Shown: positions 1 to 11,588, numbered from the stretch's first letter. The stretch: 64,000 bases of DNA from Notospermus geniculatus (GCA_002633025.1 NMRB01000400.1:87373-151372); one strand, 5' to 3'. A program made the numbers and translations. The notes: generated from the letters alone by a model not told the origin.

Positions 1-331
1 CTTACATGTAAGTCTAAAGTTTGACTTAAGTCATCATGTGACCAGGTTTCAGCAAATCAGATGGCTTCATTTCAGACTTAAGTTTTTTTCTTAGACTTAA
101 GATTCTTTGTGCAACTGGGCCCAGGCCGAAACCATATTTTGACCATCAAAGAGTGTGAATAGATTCTTGTTTGCAGAGTTTAGTTATCATTTTTGGACAG
201 GAATTCATGACTTCCTTAACCCAAAAATCAGGAAGTATTGCGGCTTTTCTTGGAAGTCTCAATCTACATGTACTTCAGAAGCATAAATACATTAGAAGTT
301 TGAAATTATCTGGAGGTAGCCTACTTGACTT

Positions 332-446
332 CCAGGCCCCATATTCATAAAACTACTTAAGAGCAAGTATGACACTTATCCTTTGTTCAACACAAAAGAT
401 AAGTATCATACTTAGACTTAAGTAGCTTTATGAATACGGGGCCTGG
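332..446. mobile_element. Short palindromic MITE-like element
   Basis: The ends are CCAGGCCCC and GGGGCCTGG, and the arms pair through ATTCATAAAACTACTTAAG and its near-exact reverse complement, so almost the whole 115 bp folds on itself. There is no coding capacity. The family is unnamed by me. Confidence 0.7.
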
Positions 447-571
447 AGCATAAAATTCGGAAGTATTTTGACTTCCGTGACTTCCAAACTCCCTCTAACT
501 AAACCCCTGTTTGAATGTCACCACTGCATTCAAATTATTACAGGCCAACTCAATCTATGGGTTTGACGAAA

Positions 572-746
572 GGTGCTGTTCCACTTCAGAGTTTTCTCCT
601 GCGAGTCAGCTCTCAATGGGAAATTCCAAATTTACGGCTTTTACGGCGAAACCACTGACACAACAACCACTATAGTTGAGTTGCTCATACACTTGTGTGA
701 GAAGAGGCACTCAAGTGTAGCAGCAACATTCAAGTGAAGCAGCAGC
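572..746. mobile_element. Probable member of the GGTGCTGCTCCACTTGA terminal-repeat family
   Basis: The left end reads GGTGCTGTTCCACTTCAGAG and the right end carries CAAGTGAAGCAGCAGC, its imperfect reverse complement. The same terminal word bounds the minisatellite element at 5894-6869 and recurs inside the duplicated blocks near 22490 and 24110. Boundaries are approximate. Confidence 0.4.
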
Positions 747-910
747 TTAGCGCGATGATGATGTAACCTATCATTGTTGGAAAGTAATGATTCCTGACCC
801 TTCATTTCCAAGAGTGTCCCACTTTTCCTTAGTCTGATTTTAAAATTCTTGGTTTGCAAGGAAAAGATAGTTAAGTTATACCATTGTATTGGAATGAAAG
901 TCAAGGAATT

Positions 911-1030
911 CGCTAGTTAATATGAATAAAAGTAAAATTATGCTTTTACTTGAATTCTGCTGTACAAATGCATTGGCAAGCCCTGTACAAAATTGAAGTA
1001 AAAGCATTTACTAGACTTCATTTACACCAC
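911..1030. mobile_element. MITE of the AAAGCATTTGCTAG family
   Basis: The inverted ends carry GCTTTTACTTGAA and TTGAAGTAAAAGCATTTAC. Related copies lie at 11229-11329, 23118-23212, 23220-23332 and in the duplicated block at about 24735-24952. Confidence 0.5.
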
Positions 1031-2120
1031 CCATTGTCAGTACATGTGTAGACTTTTAAAAGAACTACAGTGTAAAAGGGTTAATCATCCTCTGTGACTT
1101 GATGTTTGAAATGGTATGCAAAGAACTCTTACCTTTTTGTCCAAGAATGGAAGAAGAAAATCCCAATCCACATTTCTACATTTAGTAAATCCAAGTTCAT
1201 AAATATTCCTTCATGTGATGATAAAAGTATTTATTTCCTCTCCATGTGAAAGGTTATAAATCCCGTGCGTGTTTTACAATGAAACTTCCATTTTGTTGAT
1301 GATGCCCATTCCCCACTTTCACGGGAGCAGACTCGGATAATAACTACCATCAGAGAAAGCTTTCAAGCAACTCCTGTACCTAAACCCTTCAGATGGCAGC
1401 ACGTGGCTTGTGATGAGTCCATCTCAAGCTAACCTGACCGAGTCCACTGATTCATCTGCGTGCATGTGATGTATGAGAGATTTTGGCCTGTTTTGGCGTG
1501 AAACTGTTAGTATTCAATGGAGTGAATTAGGAAACCCCAGGAAAAGTCTTCATTGTAGATAATTTGTATTCAGTGTAATTATATGGGATCATGACCATGG
1601 CTTATTTAGTATCCTGCCAGAGTGTCGCTGAAGCTTCTACGCTTTTAGAATACGATAAACAGCCGGTTTAACCCATTCCAATTTGAATTATGTTCAGTGC
1701 ATGCTCAAAGAAATTGTATTTTATTGTGGGCTCAACAGGGTGTTCTCCCAGATTGCGTATAAAGCTTCTTTTTCTTGTTGGGAGGTTGCATTTCATCACC
1801 GTTCACTTGAAGGCAATATTTTTTTTCAAGAAAAACAGAAATTTTGGTTGTGTAAACTTGATTTTTGCTTCACTTCTATTGTCAACTTAGGAAAAGTAGA
1901 CAGAGATTGGATGAAAATCAAGCAGGAACATTGTCCTTGTGAATACATGCAGTTTGCCCCATGACCTGTGGATCGAGTTAAGCCTAGCGTAAATTACACT
2001 TGCAACTGGAGACAACTAGTCGCCACTGAGCTACTGGCGACTTTGAGGATCCAGTAGTCTTGAACGTTAGTTGTGGTGTTGATATTTTTGGTGACTGGGA
2101 GGGGAATGTGGATGGTAGTG

Positions 2121-2177
2121 AGCTGCCCTGCATTCAGAGAGACTTTAGTGAAAAGTCTCTCTGAATGCAGGGCAGCT
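2121..2177. repeat. Perfect 57-nt hairpin
   Basis: AGCTGCCCTGCATTCAGAGA at 2121 continues to about 2146 and is mirrored exactly by the segment ending at 2177. This gives a stem of about 25 bp without a mismatch and a loop of only a few bases. It could be the collapsed core of a tiny foldback insertion. A small-RNA precursor is a weaker alternative, because natural precursors usually contain bulges. Confidence 0.7.
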
Positions 2178-2316
2178 GACAGGGATCTGTGGTTATAAGT
2201 ATTTATTAGCAAATGCAGATTTGTAGGGAAATGGAAGGGCTGGGGAGATATTCATCCTGCGACTAAACTTTTTCAGCAAAAAAAATAAACAGAGAAACAG
2301 ACACGTGAAAAAAATT

Positions 2317-2388
2317 CCTATCGCAAGGCTCGAACCCGGCGCCCCGGATTCAGAGCTAGACGCTCTACCGATGCGCCAGCCGGCCACG
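2317..2388 (-). repeat. tRNA-like sequence, probably a SINE head
   Basis: Read on the minus strand it has an A-box-like TGGCGCATCGGTAGAGCG and a B box GGTTCGAGCCT at tRNA spacing. An A/T-rich stretch follows downstream. I could not fold a clean cloverleaf with a matching acceptor stem, so a functional tRNA gene is unlikely. Confidence 0.5.
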
Positions 2389-3618
2389 TCATGACAGTGG
2401 CTGCTCAATAAATGTTTATAAACATATCCCAGCTACTCAACATATTTTTATGTTAATTAGAAATGACGTTACAAATCAGAATAATCTTCCAGAAATCGCA
2501 TTTTACAACATCCACAGAGCAAGTCCCCAGCAAATCTGTCAGCACATCGCTACATAATGTACCCATCTACGTTCACAGCCACTAAAAACGTGAACCAACC
2601 GTCCGGTATATTCCATCTGAACATTAGACGCATTTCATCTATGAGTCCAATTCTATTGACTGACCCGTGAAAAGTCTTTGGCTAGCTTCGCTGTTGGCCG
2701 CTACGCGGCGCGTTGGGCCCTTGCGTCTAGATGGAACTGGAGGCGACTGATCAGTCGCCAGAAGTGGGCGATGTACGCCTGGCTTTATTAGAAGAACACG
2801 GTGCATAAAAATGCTTTGTAGTCATGGTTGAGTTCTTTGGAAAGAAGCTTTGCTCTTGTTCAACCGGGAAAAGGCTTGGTCTAGCATCAGATTCAGAACC
2901 TGCTGAGGGGGCTGAGGAGGCTAGCCCACGCAAGGTCAGATGACTTCACCCGTCTCAAGAAGATGATGTAATGGATATCATCTCCAGGGGAAAAGTTTTG
3001 TTGCAATAACGTTTGTTTCTCTGTGAGTGAAGGTCCTTTTTTGTTTGGAGGATAAAATCTGGAAGAAACCGGGATTATGTTTCCATAATGGTGTATCTGT
3101 TTGTGACGTGTAGCTTTCGGGCAAAACTCCCTCCGGTCAGAATTCAATTCTCATCCAGGTGGTATTGATGCCGTCTTTAAATACCACTCCTTCGGCTTCA
3201 GGCACTGATCCTCCTTCTTACACCTCTCTCGTACAAATTACTCATTCTAATTCCAAACCATGGCGTTGCATTCTGGCAAGGTATTTGATGAAAATTTAAT
3301 CAGGAAGTCCCAATGTCTTTGTAAGTTTACAATTCTTAAGAGGAGATTAGGTAGCAGAGTGAGGAAAAAGGAGTAAACTGGTCATTATTCTTGCTTCCGT
3401 TGGCAGAATTTAATTAATCTCGATGGTGTTGTGACCGTTGCCTTGCTTGGAGGTCGTTACTGCCTTGTCGTTTGTCTTTGTTTTTGATGTCTGGATCATC
3501 GTTGGCAAGTGAATTCTGCTGGGAAAATTGACTCCAAGAAAAAATGTTTTTGGACATGTGAGTGATCACTTGTGAGATCCTCTGGAGAATGGCCTCGTGG
3601 AGGTTTACACGTAGGTAA

Positions 3619-3870
3619 CCCTGATAGCCGAGTGGTTGTCACGTCCCGCTTAGAAAAACAGCATGTTCGAATCCAGCCCAGTGGCCATTTGGGATTAATT
3701 GTTTCTGGCTCTTCATGTCTGTCACATGGGACAGTAAGCTGTTGTGCCTCGTAGTTGTACCTTGTTCCATTGCAGACAGGGGCAAGTAAAAGTGAGCAAG
3801 ATGAGCAGCTTGAGAATGGCCTCTTCCATTCTTACCAGGGACATGAATGCTTTGGCTTTGGCCCTGATGG
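3619..3870 (+). repeat. tRNA-derived SINE, family 1
   Basis: The head contains GATAGCCGAGTGGTTGTCAC (A box) and GTTCGAATCCAGC (B box). The body GGCTCTTCATGTCTGTCACA through CTTACCAGGG to GGCCCTGATGG is shared with copies at 5311, 21405 (reverse), 22228, 23855 and 35894. Confidence 0.75.
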
Positions 3871-3881
3871 TAAGATACAAA

Positions 3882-4097
3882 TCAGGGGCGTAGCTAGCTT
3901 TTATGACCTAGGGGGCAAAATTGATTGAGTCTGAAGAGCCAAGTCAGTGGGGGGTCTGGAGGTCCTCCGCCAGAAAAAAATTGAAAATCTACATCCTCCG
4001 AGATGCATTTTCCCCACATCTGACACCGCAATATTAATAACTCAGCTTGAAGAGGGAAAATGACCTTTTAGAGGAAAAAATTGTTTTGTCCCTTTTT
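3882..4097. mobile_element. Left end of a GGGGCGTAGCTAG element running into the gap
   Basis: The sequence CAGGGGCGTAGCTAGC followed by a GGGGGC-rich body looks like the end of a short DNA transposon of a kind common in animal genomes. The right end is lost in the gap. The assignment rests on resemblance only. Confidence 0.35.
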
Positions 4098-4869
4098 NNN
4101 NNNNNNNNNNNNNNNNNNNNNNNNNNNNNNNNNNNNNNNNNNNNNNNNNNNNNNNNNNNNNNNNNNNNNNNNNNNNNNNNNNNNNNNNNNNNNNNNNNNN
4201 NNNNNNNNNNNNNNNNNNNNNNNNNNNNNNNNNNNNNNNNNNNNNNNNNNNNNNNNNNNNNNNNNNNNNNNNNNNNNNNNNNNNNNNNNNNNNNNNNNNN
4301 NNNNNNNNNNNNNNNNNNNNNNNNNNNNNNNNNNNNNNNNNNNNNNNNNNNNNNNNNNNNNNNNNNNNNNNNNNNNNNNNNNNNNNNNNNNNNNNNNNNN
4401 NNNNNNNNNNNNNNNNNNNNNNNNNNNNNNNNNNNNNNNNNNNNNNNNNNNNNNNNNNNNNNNNNNNNNNNNNNNNNNNNNNNNNNNNNNNNNNNNNNNN
4501 NNNNNNNNNNNNNNNNNNNNNNNNNNNNNNNNNNNNNNNNNNNNNNNNNNNNNNNNNNNNNNNNNNNNNNNNNNNNNNNNNNNNNNNNNNNNNNNNNNNN
4601 NNNNNNNNNNNNNNNNNNNNNNNNNNNNNNNNNNNNNNNNNNNNNNNNNNNNNNNNNNNNNNNNNNNNNNNNNNNNNNNNNNNNNNNNNNNNNNNNNNNN
4701 NNNNNNNNNNNNNNNNNNNNNNNNNNNNNNNNNNNNNNNNNNNNNNNNNNNNNNNNNNNNNNNNNNNNNNNNNNNNNNNNNNNNNNNNNNNNNNNNNNNN
4801 NNNNNNNNNNNNNNNNNNNNNNNNNNNNNNNNNNNNNNNNNNNNNNNNNNNNNNNNNNNNNNNNNNNNN
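4098..4869. other. Assembly gap (run of N)
   Basis: There are 772 unknown bases. The sequence just right of the gap starts with a repeat of about 71 bp: AACTGCGATGATCCCTGACT occurs at 4870 and again at 4941. The gap may therefore hide a tandem array. Confidence 0.95.
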
Positions 4870-4985
4870 AACTGCGATGATCCCTGACTGTACGCACAAG
4901 GTGACGGGAAATGACGTTGAATTGAGACTGGAAGATGAGAAACTGCGATGATCCCTGACTGTACGGACAAGTTGACTGGAGTTCC
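4870..4985. repeat. Tandem repeat of about 71 bp at the gap edge (incomplete)
   Basis: AACTGCGATGATCCCTGACT followed by GTACGCACAAGGTGAC recurs 71 bp later with a few changes. Only one full unit and part of a second are visible. Confidence 0.6.
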
Positions 4986-5310
4986 TCCGGCGTAATATTT
5001 GACGTAGTATGTCAAGTGCTGTGATAATGATTTTCGTTAATGGCTGGTTATAATGCAGTGATATTATCAATTATGCAGTACCAACACTTATTCCTGGCCC
5101 ATTTGTGTCTGGGATAAGAAAATTCGATTAATTGATTATCACATAATTTCTTTCATCCCGCAGGCAAGTGTTACTTTGCCAACTCCGCTAGACTATTAAA
5201 GGGAATTAAGTTCCAGCCATAAATGGAGGCGGTAAATTTCATGTTACAAATTCATTGTGAAGACGCTAGCAAGAGTTAGTCATCCTTCTTAGACAGCCAG
5301 TTGATCACAA

Positions 5311-5560
5311 GCCTTGATAGCTTAGTGGTTATCACGATGGCTTAGCAAACGGCAGGTTCCGATTTGAATCCAGCCAGGCCAAAGGGGTGCATCATTGGCT
5401 CTTCACATCTGTTGCATGGGACAATAAGCCGTGGTGCCTTGTACCTTCTGCCTTTGCAAAGGAACATCCAAGTGAGTGAGGAACATGAGCAGCTTGAGAC
5501 AGCCTCCCTTCCATACTTTACCGGAGCCAATAATGCCTTTGCTTCCAAATGGATGGAAAA
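5311..5560 (+). repeat. tRNA-derived SINE, family 1
   Basis: GCCTTGATAGCTTAGTGGTT and a degraded B box (GATTTGAATCCAGCC) are followed by the family body with GTGCCTTGTACCTT and AACATGAGCAGCTTGAGA. It is more diverged than the copy at 35894. Confidence 0.75.
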
Positions 5561-5893
5561 AAATTCTTAGAAAATATAATACAAGTTCCCACATATCACG
5601 ATATTTTTACTTGCAACTTAAATTACAGTTCACACTTGTGTTCTAAAAAAGTCAGAAATTGACAATTTTCGATCCTTCTGCTCTCACTTTGATGGTGTTC
5701 CTCTCACTGAGTATTATCTCCCTCGGGTATCTTTAGACGCGACGCAGAAACCTTACAACTGAAATCATCGTGGAAGTGCGAGTAGCATCACCTTGATTGG
5801 TGATGGAAATGATTGACACCTGACACCATTGACAGGTTATGATGCTTGAGGTAAGGAACATGACACATCAAATTTAAAGCTGTGTGTTGTTGA

Positions 5894-6869
5894 GGTGCTG
5901 CTCCACTTGAATTTTTCTCGTGCGTTTGGTGCTGTGGGCAACTCAACTATGAGTGGTTGTTCGTGTCATTGGTCTCAGCGTACTATAGCAAAAACAAACA
6001 ACAGTGAATTGCCCATCATGCCCACTGAGAGCCAACTCGTACAATGAAACTATCAAGTGGAAGCAGCACCTGTATTTAGGAGTGAGGAAACTACCAGGTG
6101 GAGCAGCACCTATATTTAGGAAGGGGGAAACTATCAAGTGGAGCAGTGCCGATATTTAGGAGGGAAGAAACTATCAAGTGAAACAGTGCCTATATTTAGG
6201 AGGGAGGAAACTATCAAGTGAAACAGCGCCTACATTTAGGAGGGAGGAAACTATCAAGTAGAGCAGTGCCTATATTTAGGAGGGAGGAAACTATCAAGTG
6301 AAACAGCGCCTACATTTAGGAGGGAGGAAACTATCAAGTAGAGCAGTGCCTATATTTAGGAGGGAGGAAACTATCAAGTGAAACAGCGCCTACATTTAGG
6401 AGGGAGGAAACTATCAAGTAGAGCAGTGCCTATATTTAGGAGGGAGGAAACTATCAAGTGAAACAGCGCCTACATTTAGGAGGGAGGAAACTATCAAGTA
6501 GAGCAGTGCCTATATTTAGGAGGGAGGAAACTATCAAGTGAAACAGCGCCTACATTTAGGAGGGAGGAAACTATCAAGTAGAGCAGTGCCTATATTTAGG
6601 AGGGAGGAAACTATCAAGTGAAACAGTGCCTATATTTAGGAGGGAGGAAACTATCAAGTGGAGTGGCAGCTATATTTAGGATGGAGGAAACTACCAAGTG
6701 GAGTAGCACCTATATTTAGGAGGGAGGAAATTATCAAGTGGAGCAGTGCCTATATTTAGGAGGGAGGAAACTATCAAGTGAAACAGCGCCTATATTTAGA
6801 AGGGAGGAAACTATCAAGTGGAGCAGTGCCTATATTTAGGAGGGAGGAAATATCAAGTGGAGCAGCACC
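5894..6869. mobile_element. Inverted-repeat element containing the 40-bp minisatellite
   Basis: The left end GGTGCTGCTCCACTTGA (5894) is the exact reverse complement of the right end TCAAGTGGAGCAGCACC (ending 6869). Between them are about 145 bp of unique sequence and then the 40-bp tandem array. The array unit itself contains a copy of the terminal motif. Confidence 0.65.
6041..6869. repeat. 40-bp minisatellite, about 20 units, partly an 80-bp dimer
   Basis: The unit has GCAGTGCCTATATTTAGGAG followed by GGAGGAAACTATCAAGTG. From about 6180 to 6620 two variants (AAACAGCGCCTACATTTAGG and GAGCAGTGCCTATATTTAGG) alternate strictly, giving an 80-bp higher-order repeat. Each unit holds CAAGTGGAGCAGYRCC or a variant of it, which is the inner part of the host element's terminal repeat. 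Confidence 0.9.
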
Positions 6870-7430
6870 AATTTAAGAGGGTTGTGTTGTGACTAATTTT
6901 GGACATACCATTGAAATAACTTGCTCTATGCATGGTACCATGTTTCGCCCCGTGCAAAACATCGACCATACCCTCATCAAGTCAACTACACTCGATAAAA
7001 ATCAACATACTAATGAAAGGCGTAGAGGTAAAAGACAGTATGACATATCCCATCATCTTTTTAACATACTTCCATAAAGTTGACCTCTACCTCTACCTCC
7101 TTGAGTTCAGGTCATTGCACCTCTGGCGATGTGCCCAGCGTTGCTGACTCCACTCCACCTCCTTTGTGTAATCAACCTTTTTCACCCCTCTGCTACAGAC
7201 CTTCTGCCCCCTTCATCAAGGGATACTCTCTGGTCATAATCAATATTGATCTTACATGTCCGCTGGCTCATTCTTTGATCATTGTAGCTTTTGACCGAAA
7301 TTGATGTGGTCGGTGCGGTGCGTCTGCTCGTCAGTCGGGTCCTTTTATACCTCTATTCCATAATGATTGACACGTCTTGCCAAATTCTCTCAGGGCTGTT
7401 TGGTAGATGTGGTGTGGCCCTGCGTCTGTA
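6810..7430. repeat. Direct duplication, copy 1
   Basis: This copy runs from ACTATCAAGTGGAGCAGTGC to CTGCGTCTGTA and is nearly identical to 7456-8083, with small differences such as an extra CTACCT and a missing CATGTA. The copies are separated by 25 bp containing one N at 7455. Confidence 0.85.
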
Positions 7431-7455
7431 ATGGGTGGCGTCCACTAGAGCGCCN

Positions 7456-8083
7456 ACTATCAAGTGGAGCAGTGCCTATATTTAGGAGGGAGGAAATATC
7501 AAGTGGAGCAGCACCAATTTAAGAGGGTTGTGTTGTGACTAATTTTGGACATACCATTGAAATAACTTGCTCTATGCATGGTACCATGTTTCGCCCCGTG
7601 CAAAACATCGACCATACCCTCATCAAGTCAACTACATGTACACTTGATAAAAATCAACGTACTAATGATAGGCGTAGACCGTAGAGGTAAAAGACAGCAT
7701 GACATATCCCATCATCTTTTTAACATACTTCCATAAAGTTGACCTCTACCTCCTTGAGTTCAGATCATTGCACCTCTGGCGATGTGCCCAGAGTTGCTGA
7801 CTCCACTCCACCTCCTTTGTGTAATCAACCTTTTTCACCCCTTTGCTACAGACCTTCTGCCCCCTTCATCAAGGCATACTCTCTGGTCATAATCAATATT
7901 GATCTTACATGTCCGCTGGCTCATTCTTTGATCATTGTAGCTTTTGACCGAAATTGATGTGGTCGGTGCGGTGCGTCTGCTCGTCAGTCGGGTCCTCTTA
8001 TACCTATATTCCATAATGATTGACACGTCTTGCCAAATTCTCTCAGGGCTGTTTGGTAGATGTGATGTGGCCCTGCGTCTGTA
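7456..8083. repeat. Direct duplication, copy 2
   Basis: This copy matches 6810-7430 almost throughout. The unknown base at 7455 sits exactly at the junction, which suggests a joining artefact or two haplotypes placed in series. Confidence 0.85.
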
Positions 8084-8091
8084 AAGGTACT

Positions 8092-8335
8092 GTCACACTG
8101 AAGTAGTTCTCAAAACGTCCTACCCCGTCCTACAAAACCATAAAATGGGCTAGAGTGTGTAACGTTGGCCAAATAATGCCTCAAAGTTCTGAAGCACCCT
8201 TTCCGTCCGAGCCCATCCACGAAGTTCATAAAAAGACTGTGAAAAGTTGCCACTAGGTCCACTCTGTTCGCAGACAATTTGAGCCCGTTCTGCAACATTT
8301 TCAAGAACGTACTGAGAACTAGCTCAGTATGATGG
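8092..8335. mobile_element. Inverted-repeat element (uninterrupted copy)
   Basis: The ends pair through CACACTGAAGTAGTTCTCAA and GAACGTACTGAGAACTAGCT. A related copy at 14064-14541 has the same order but carries an insertion at the right end. The joined sequence here, GAGAACTAGCTCAG, shows what the empty site looks like. Confidence 0.6.
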
Positions 8336-8833
8336 GGTCCTCTTCTCATACCTATCTCTCAGTAGCGGGCCGCACACTAGGCGAGGTAAGGGCGATGTTC
8401 CAAGCGATCTCATCTTATAACGCCAGGCACAACAGACAACGCAATATAAGTTTTGATATTGTTTGACATTGGGCGGTCATCGCTGATGAGAAGATGCCAC
8501 ATATCGCTGTCCTGCGCAACTGCCGATTTTGCTCGTTGGTGATCAAATCGCTCAGAGCTGTTGACTGACAACTCCTGCCAAATTCTCTCAGGACTGTTTG
8601 ATTGGTGTGGTGAGGCCTCTGCATCTGTTGATCAGTTACACTATTGCTGCTGTCTGAGTTGTGGATTTTCATTTATGTGGAGTTGTTGAAAACCAATGAT
8701 TTGACAAAACATCAGAAAATATCCAACCCTACATATTTCGGCAGACAGGGATACACTCACTCAAAGGCCGCCATGCTGTTGTTTCCACTGTATTTGAAGT
8801 CGTCAGCAATTCCGACACCTACACGTACACGTT

Positions 8834-9073
8834 GGGGAGCGCGGTGGCATAATGGTTAGGACTGTGGACTCGTGATCGGAAGGTCGTGGGTTCAATCCCC
8901 GGCCGTGCCACTCTAACTCTCAACTGGCCTGAAATGTCCATCGTGTGCGCTATATTGTGGCTGCCCTTTGGTTTCTACAGAAAGGTTTCTGAATCATAGA
9001 CTGGGGTAATAATGTGTGAAGCGCTTAGAGAGCGTAATACGCTATGAAACGCTATATAAGAACTCACCATTAG
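8834..9073 (+). repeat. tRNA-derived SINE, family 2
   Basis: The head is GGGAGCGCGGTGGCATAATG, with B box GGGTTCAATCCCCGG. The tail is AAGCGCTTAGAGAGCGTAAT followed by AACGCTATATAAGAACTCACC, resembling the conserved 3' tail shared by several animal tRNA SINEs. Confidence 0.8.
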
Positions 9074-9957
9074 TAGGCCATTGTCTTTATTTTGATGCAT
9101 ACTGTACAGCGTCCAGTTCTGTTAATTACACAAGGAAGGTCATTCTTGTTACTGTGGCTATTGTTGATGACTATGATATTTGTTTGGGCATGCCTGGTCA
9201 AACCTGTATCATTGTCGCTGGATATTACTTTGTAAGAATGTTAGCCATAGGATCGAATGCCATAATCTCTTGTTGTTATTTATCATGCGCAGGCAGACGA
9301 CTTTATATCTGCGCCATTTTCCGGATTATTTGGATTTCCTACAGGGCAGCGGAAGATGCTGTTCTTCCTTGCATGCACTGGACAATGATCTATTTTGAAT
9401 TTCTGTCACGCTTTCTCTGCAGAGAGTTATAAAACTTCATCCTTTGTACCACAATATTTTCTGATGTGGCTGGCAGTTGTTGTTCAAAGCATATGAGAAT
9501 AAATGGAAGCTGACGGAGGCAAAACAGGGAAGAAAAGAATGGTTGATATTCCATATAATCTGTTGTCTACTTTTTCACAAGACGTTTGGCTAAAGCAAAA
9601 TTCTTTTCCATCAGAACCCCACACCCACAACTCACATTTTTGGATTCGTCAGGCATAGAAATGTGGAGAAAGCCTGTGCTTTAAAAAATATTCCGGAACC
9701 CCTCGGATTCTCAACTCTTTATGTTATTTGTCTGACATAACATGACTGACAGCAGTAGGCCCAGCGGCTCGTTCTGGGATGGTTGGCGTTCATTGTAAGA
9801 AGTTCTCGGTCTGCAATATGTTGGCTAGTTTTTGGATGCTCGGCATACAAGCTCTCTCTGCAATTTTTTGCTGGTTTTATATCCTCATTACTTGGCAAAA
9901 GTAGCTTGATCACGCTGCAGTATGCTGGCTGAGTTCCTTATACCTAGCCTTTGTAGC

Positions 9958-10372
9958 ACTGAAGGGGTTATTATCATCCTGGGTACACTTAGTGTACTTA
10001 AGTGTACCCAGGTTCGATGTCGTCAAGTGAAATTGTACCCTGGGTCCACTTTCTTGTTAGAAACTGTACCCAGGTTCTGATTTAAAGACCTATAGGCACG
10101 AGCTCATTCTCAAGATATCGCCGGACACATGAATTACCATTAGTTGGTTCCATGATCTTCCGCCAGGTGGTGGTGTTGCCATATCACATGATCAGACACA
10201 CCCATCATGGCCATGCACACGTATATGGGAATGACACCCTCGCCTCGAGGTCTCTAATTCAGAACCTGGCAACATTTTCTAACAAGAAAGTGCACCCAGG
10301 GTACAATTTCACTTGACGACATCGAACCTGGGTACACTTTATGTGTACCCAGGATGACAATAACCCCTTCAG
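9958..10372. mobile_element. MITE with long terminal repeats and a 10-bp target duplication
   Basis: The termini CTGAAGGGGTTATT and AATAACCCCTTCAG extend inward through GATGTCGTCAAGTGAAATTG and its complement. CCTTTGTAGC occurs directly on both sides (9948-9957 and 10373-10382) and reads as a 10-bp target-site duplication. The 9-10 bp size would fit the Mutator-like superfamily, but no transposase is present. Confidence 0.75.
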
Positions 10373-11228
10373 CCTTTGTAGCTGTCTGCAGTGTTGCCCA
10401 GTGACAGTTCTGGGATGCCGTGCATGTTACTTTGTCTGGTTTTTCCGTTGGTCTGGCGTTGTTCCTTCCCCAGATAATTGCCGGGGCAACGGATGGTCTG
10501 TCTCCAGTCTACTGACTTCAAAGGTGGATGGAGCTCTCAATGAATGATAAAAGTTTAATCACGTGAAAGACCTGTCTCGCATGGTAAGCAACTTCTGGAA
10601 CCCAAAGCTGTCAAGTTAGAGGTATCAAGGGTTTACCAAACCTGTTTTATAGCTGTTATAATATTGTTTGTTCACCAGAGATTTTTGCAAAAACGTTGTG
10701 TATTCAAAACTGACCAGAATGGAGTATGAAATATGTTGACCTCTCATGGTCTTCTTTTCTTTCATTTTCGAGTCTTGGAGAATAAAGTTTTGTTGGACGT
10801 TTTCATTTATTCCCAACATGCATGCTACAAATTGAAATTACCATTCATCTCTGAAAAATTTATGTCCCCAATGTTGTTTCGCTGTCTTCCAGGTCTTATT
10901 GAGTAAGACACCACTTTCTCCAAGGTTCACTTCATTTATTTCGTTGTCTTCAGGCAAAGTGGTCACTAAAAGGTTTCACTGACACCACTCAGGGTTTTGG
11001 GGAGGTTGACTCCTTTGAGATAGATGAAATTACCACAATTCCCTGCATGCCAATGCAGCGGATTCAAGTTTCCTCCTGAGGAGGTTTTGTTCCATTTTGA
11101 TGGAAATACTGATCGTCACCATTGTAAACTTACAAACGTAACTATTGTTCTGTTTCTGGTTATGGAGCTGGGTGACATTTACTTAAAAATACTTACTCAA
11201 TATTTACTTACGAGACAGTGGCTGATGT

Positions 11229-11329
11229 TCATAAAAGCTAGCAAATGCTTTTACTTCAAGTTTTGTAGTACATTTACATTGGACGTCGCTGTGCAAATCT
11301 TAAGTAAAAGCATTTGCTAGCTTTTATGA
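11229..11329. mobile_element. MITE of the AAAGCATTTGCTAG family
   Basis: TCATAAAAGCTAGCAAATGC at the left is mirrored by GCATTTGCTAGCTTTTATGA at the right. Confidence 0.7.
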
Positions 11330-11588
11330 AAATCAGACAGTGATCTTGCGTTATGTCGATTCTGAATACCCCTACCATCAGTTTGAATAGGTATACTACT
11401 TTCATCTGGTTGTCCCTGGGCTTTCAATTGTAATGTATCCTTGTGGTGAGGGGGGTGTTTGCTTCCTGTTCTTTCAGAAGGAAAATGGACGTCGATTAAG
11501 ATATCTATTTCATCTTCACTATGGTGTTTACCTTCTTGTTGGGCTGTCTTCCCGCGCCATTATTGGCCTGTGTCCTTGCGTCCTTCCA

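Larger units (their letters stand above)
1979..2788. mobile_element. Foldback element of the GTACATCGCACTTGC family
   Basis: The left end (TAAGCCTAGCGTAAATTACA, then CTTGCAACTGGAGAC) pairs with the right end (GCGATGTACGCCTGGCTTTA). Both arms contain CAGTCGCC/GGCGAC motifs. Another copy is at 12905-13595. A perfect hairpin (2121-2177) and a tRNA-like sequence (2317-2388) lie inside, so the element is either composite or has taken later insertions. Confidence 0.6.

Noticed and set aside
2317-2388. Functional tRNA gene
   Set aside because: A and B boxes are present but a clean acceptor stem and anticodon arm are not. Together with the following A/T-rich sequence this indicates a SINE.
4034-5070. 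Several open frames spanning the first gap
   Set aside because: They are made almost entirely of unknown bases.
6041-6869. The 40-bp repeat array as a CRISPR array
   Set aside because: There are no distinct spacers, units abut directly, and the context is an animal genome.
9016-9432. Open frame of 138 codons on the plus strand
   Set aside because: It starts in the tail of a SINE and has no recognisable protein features or splice context.
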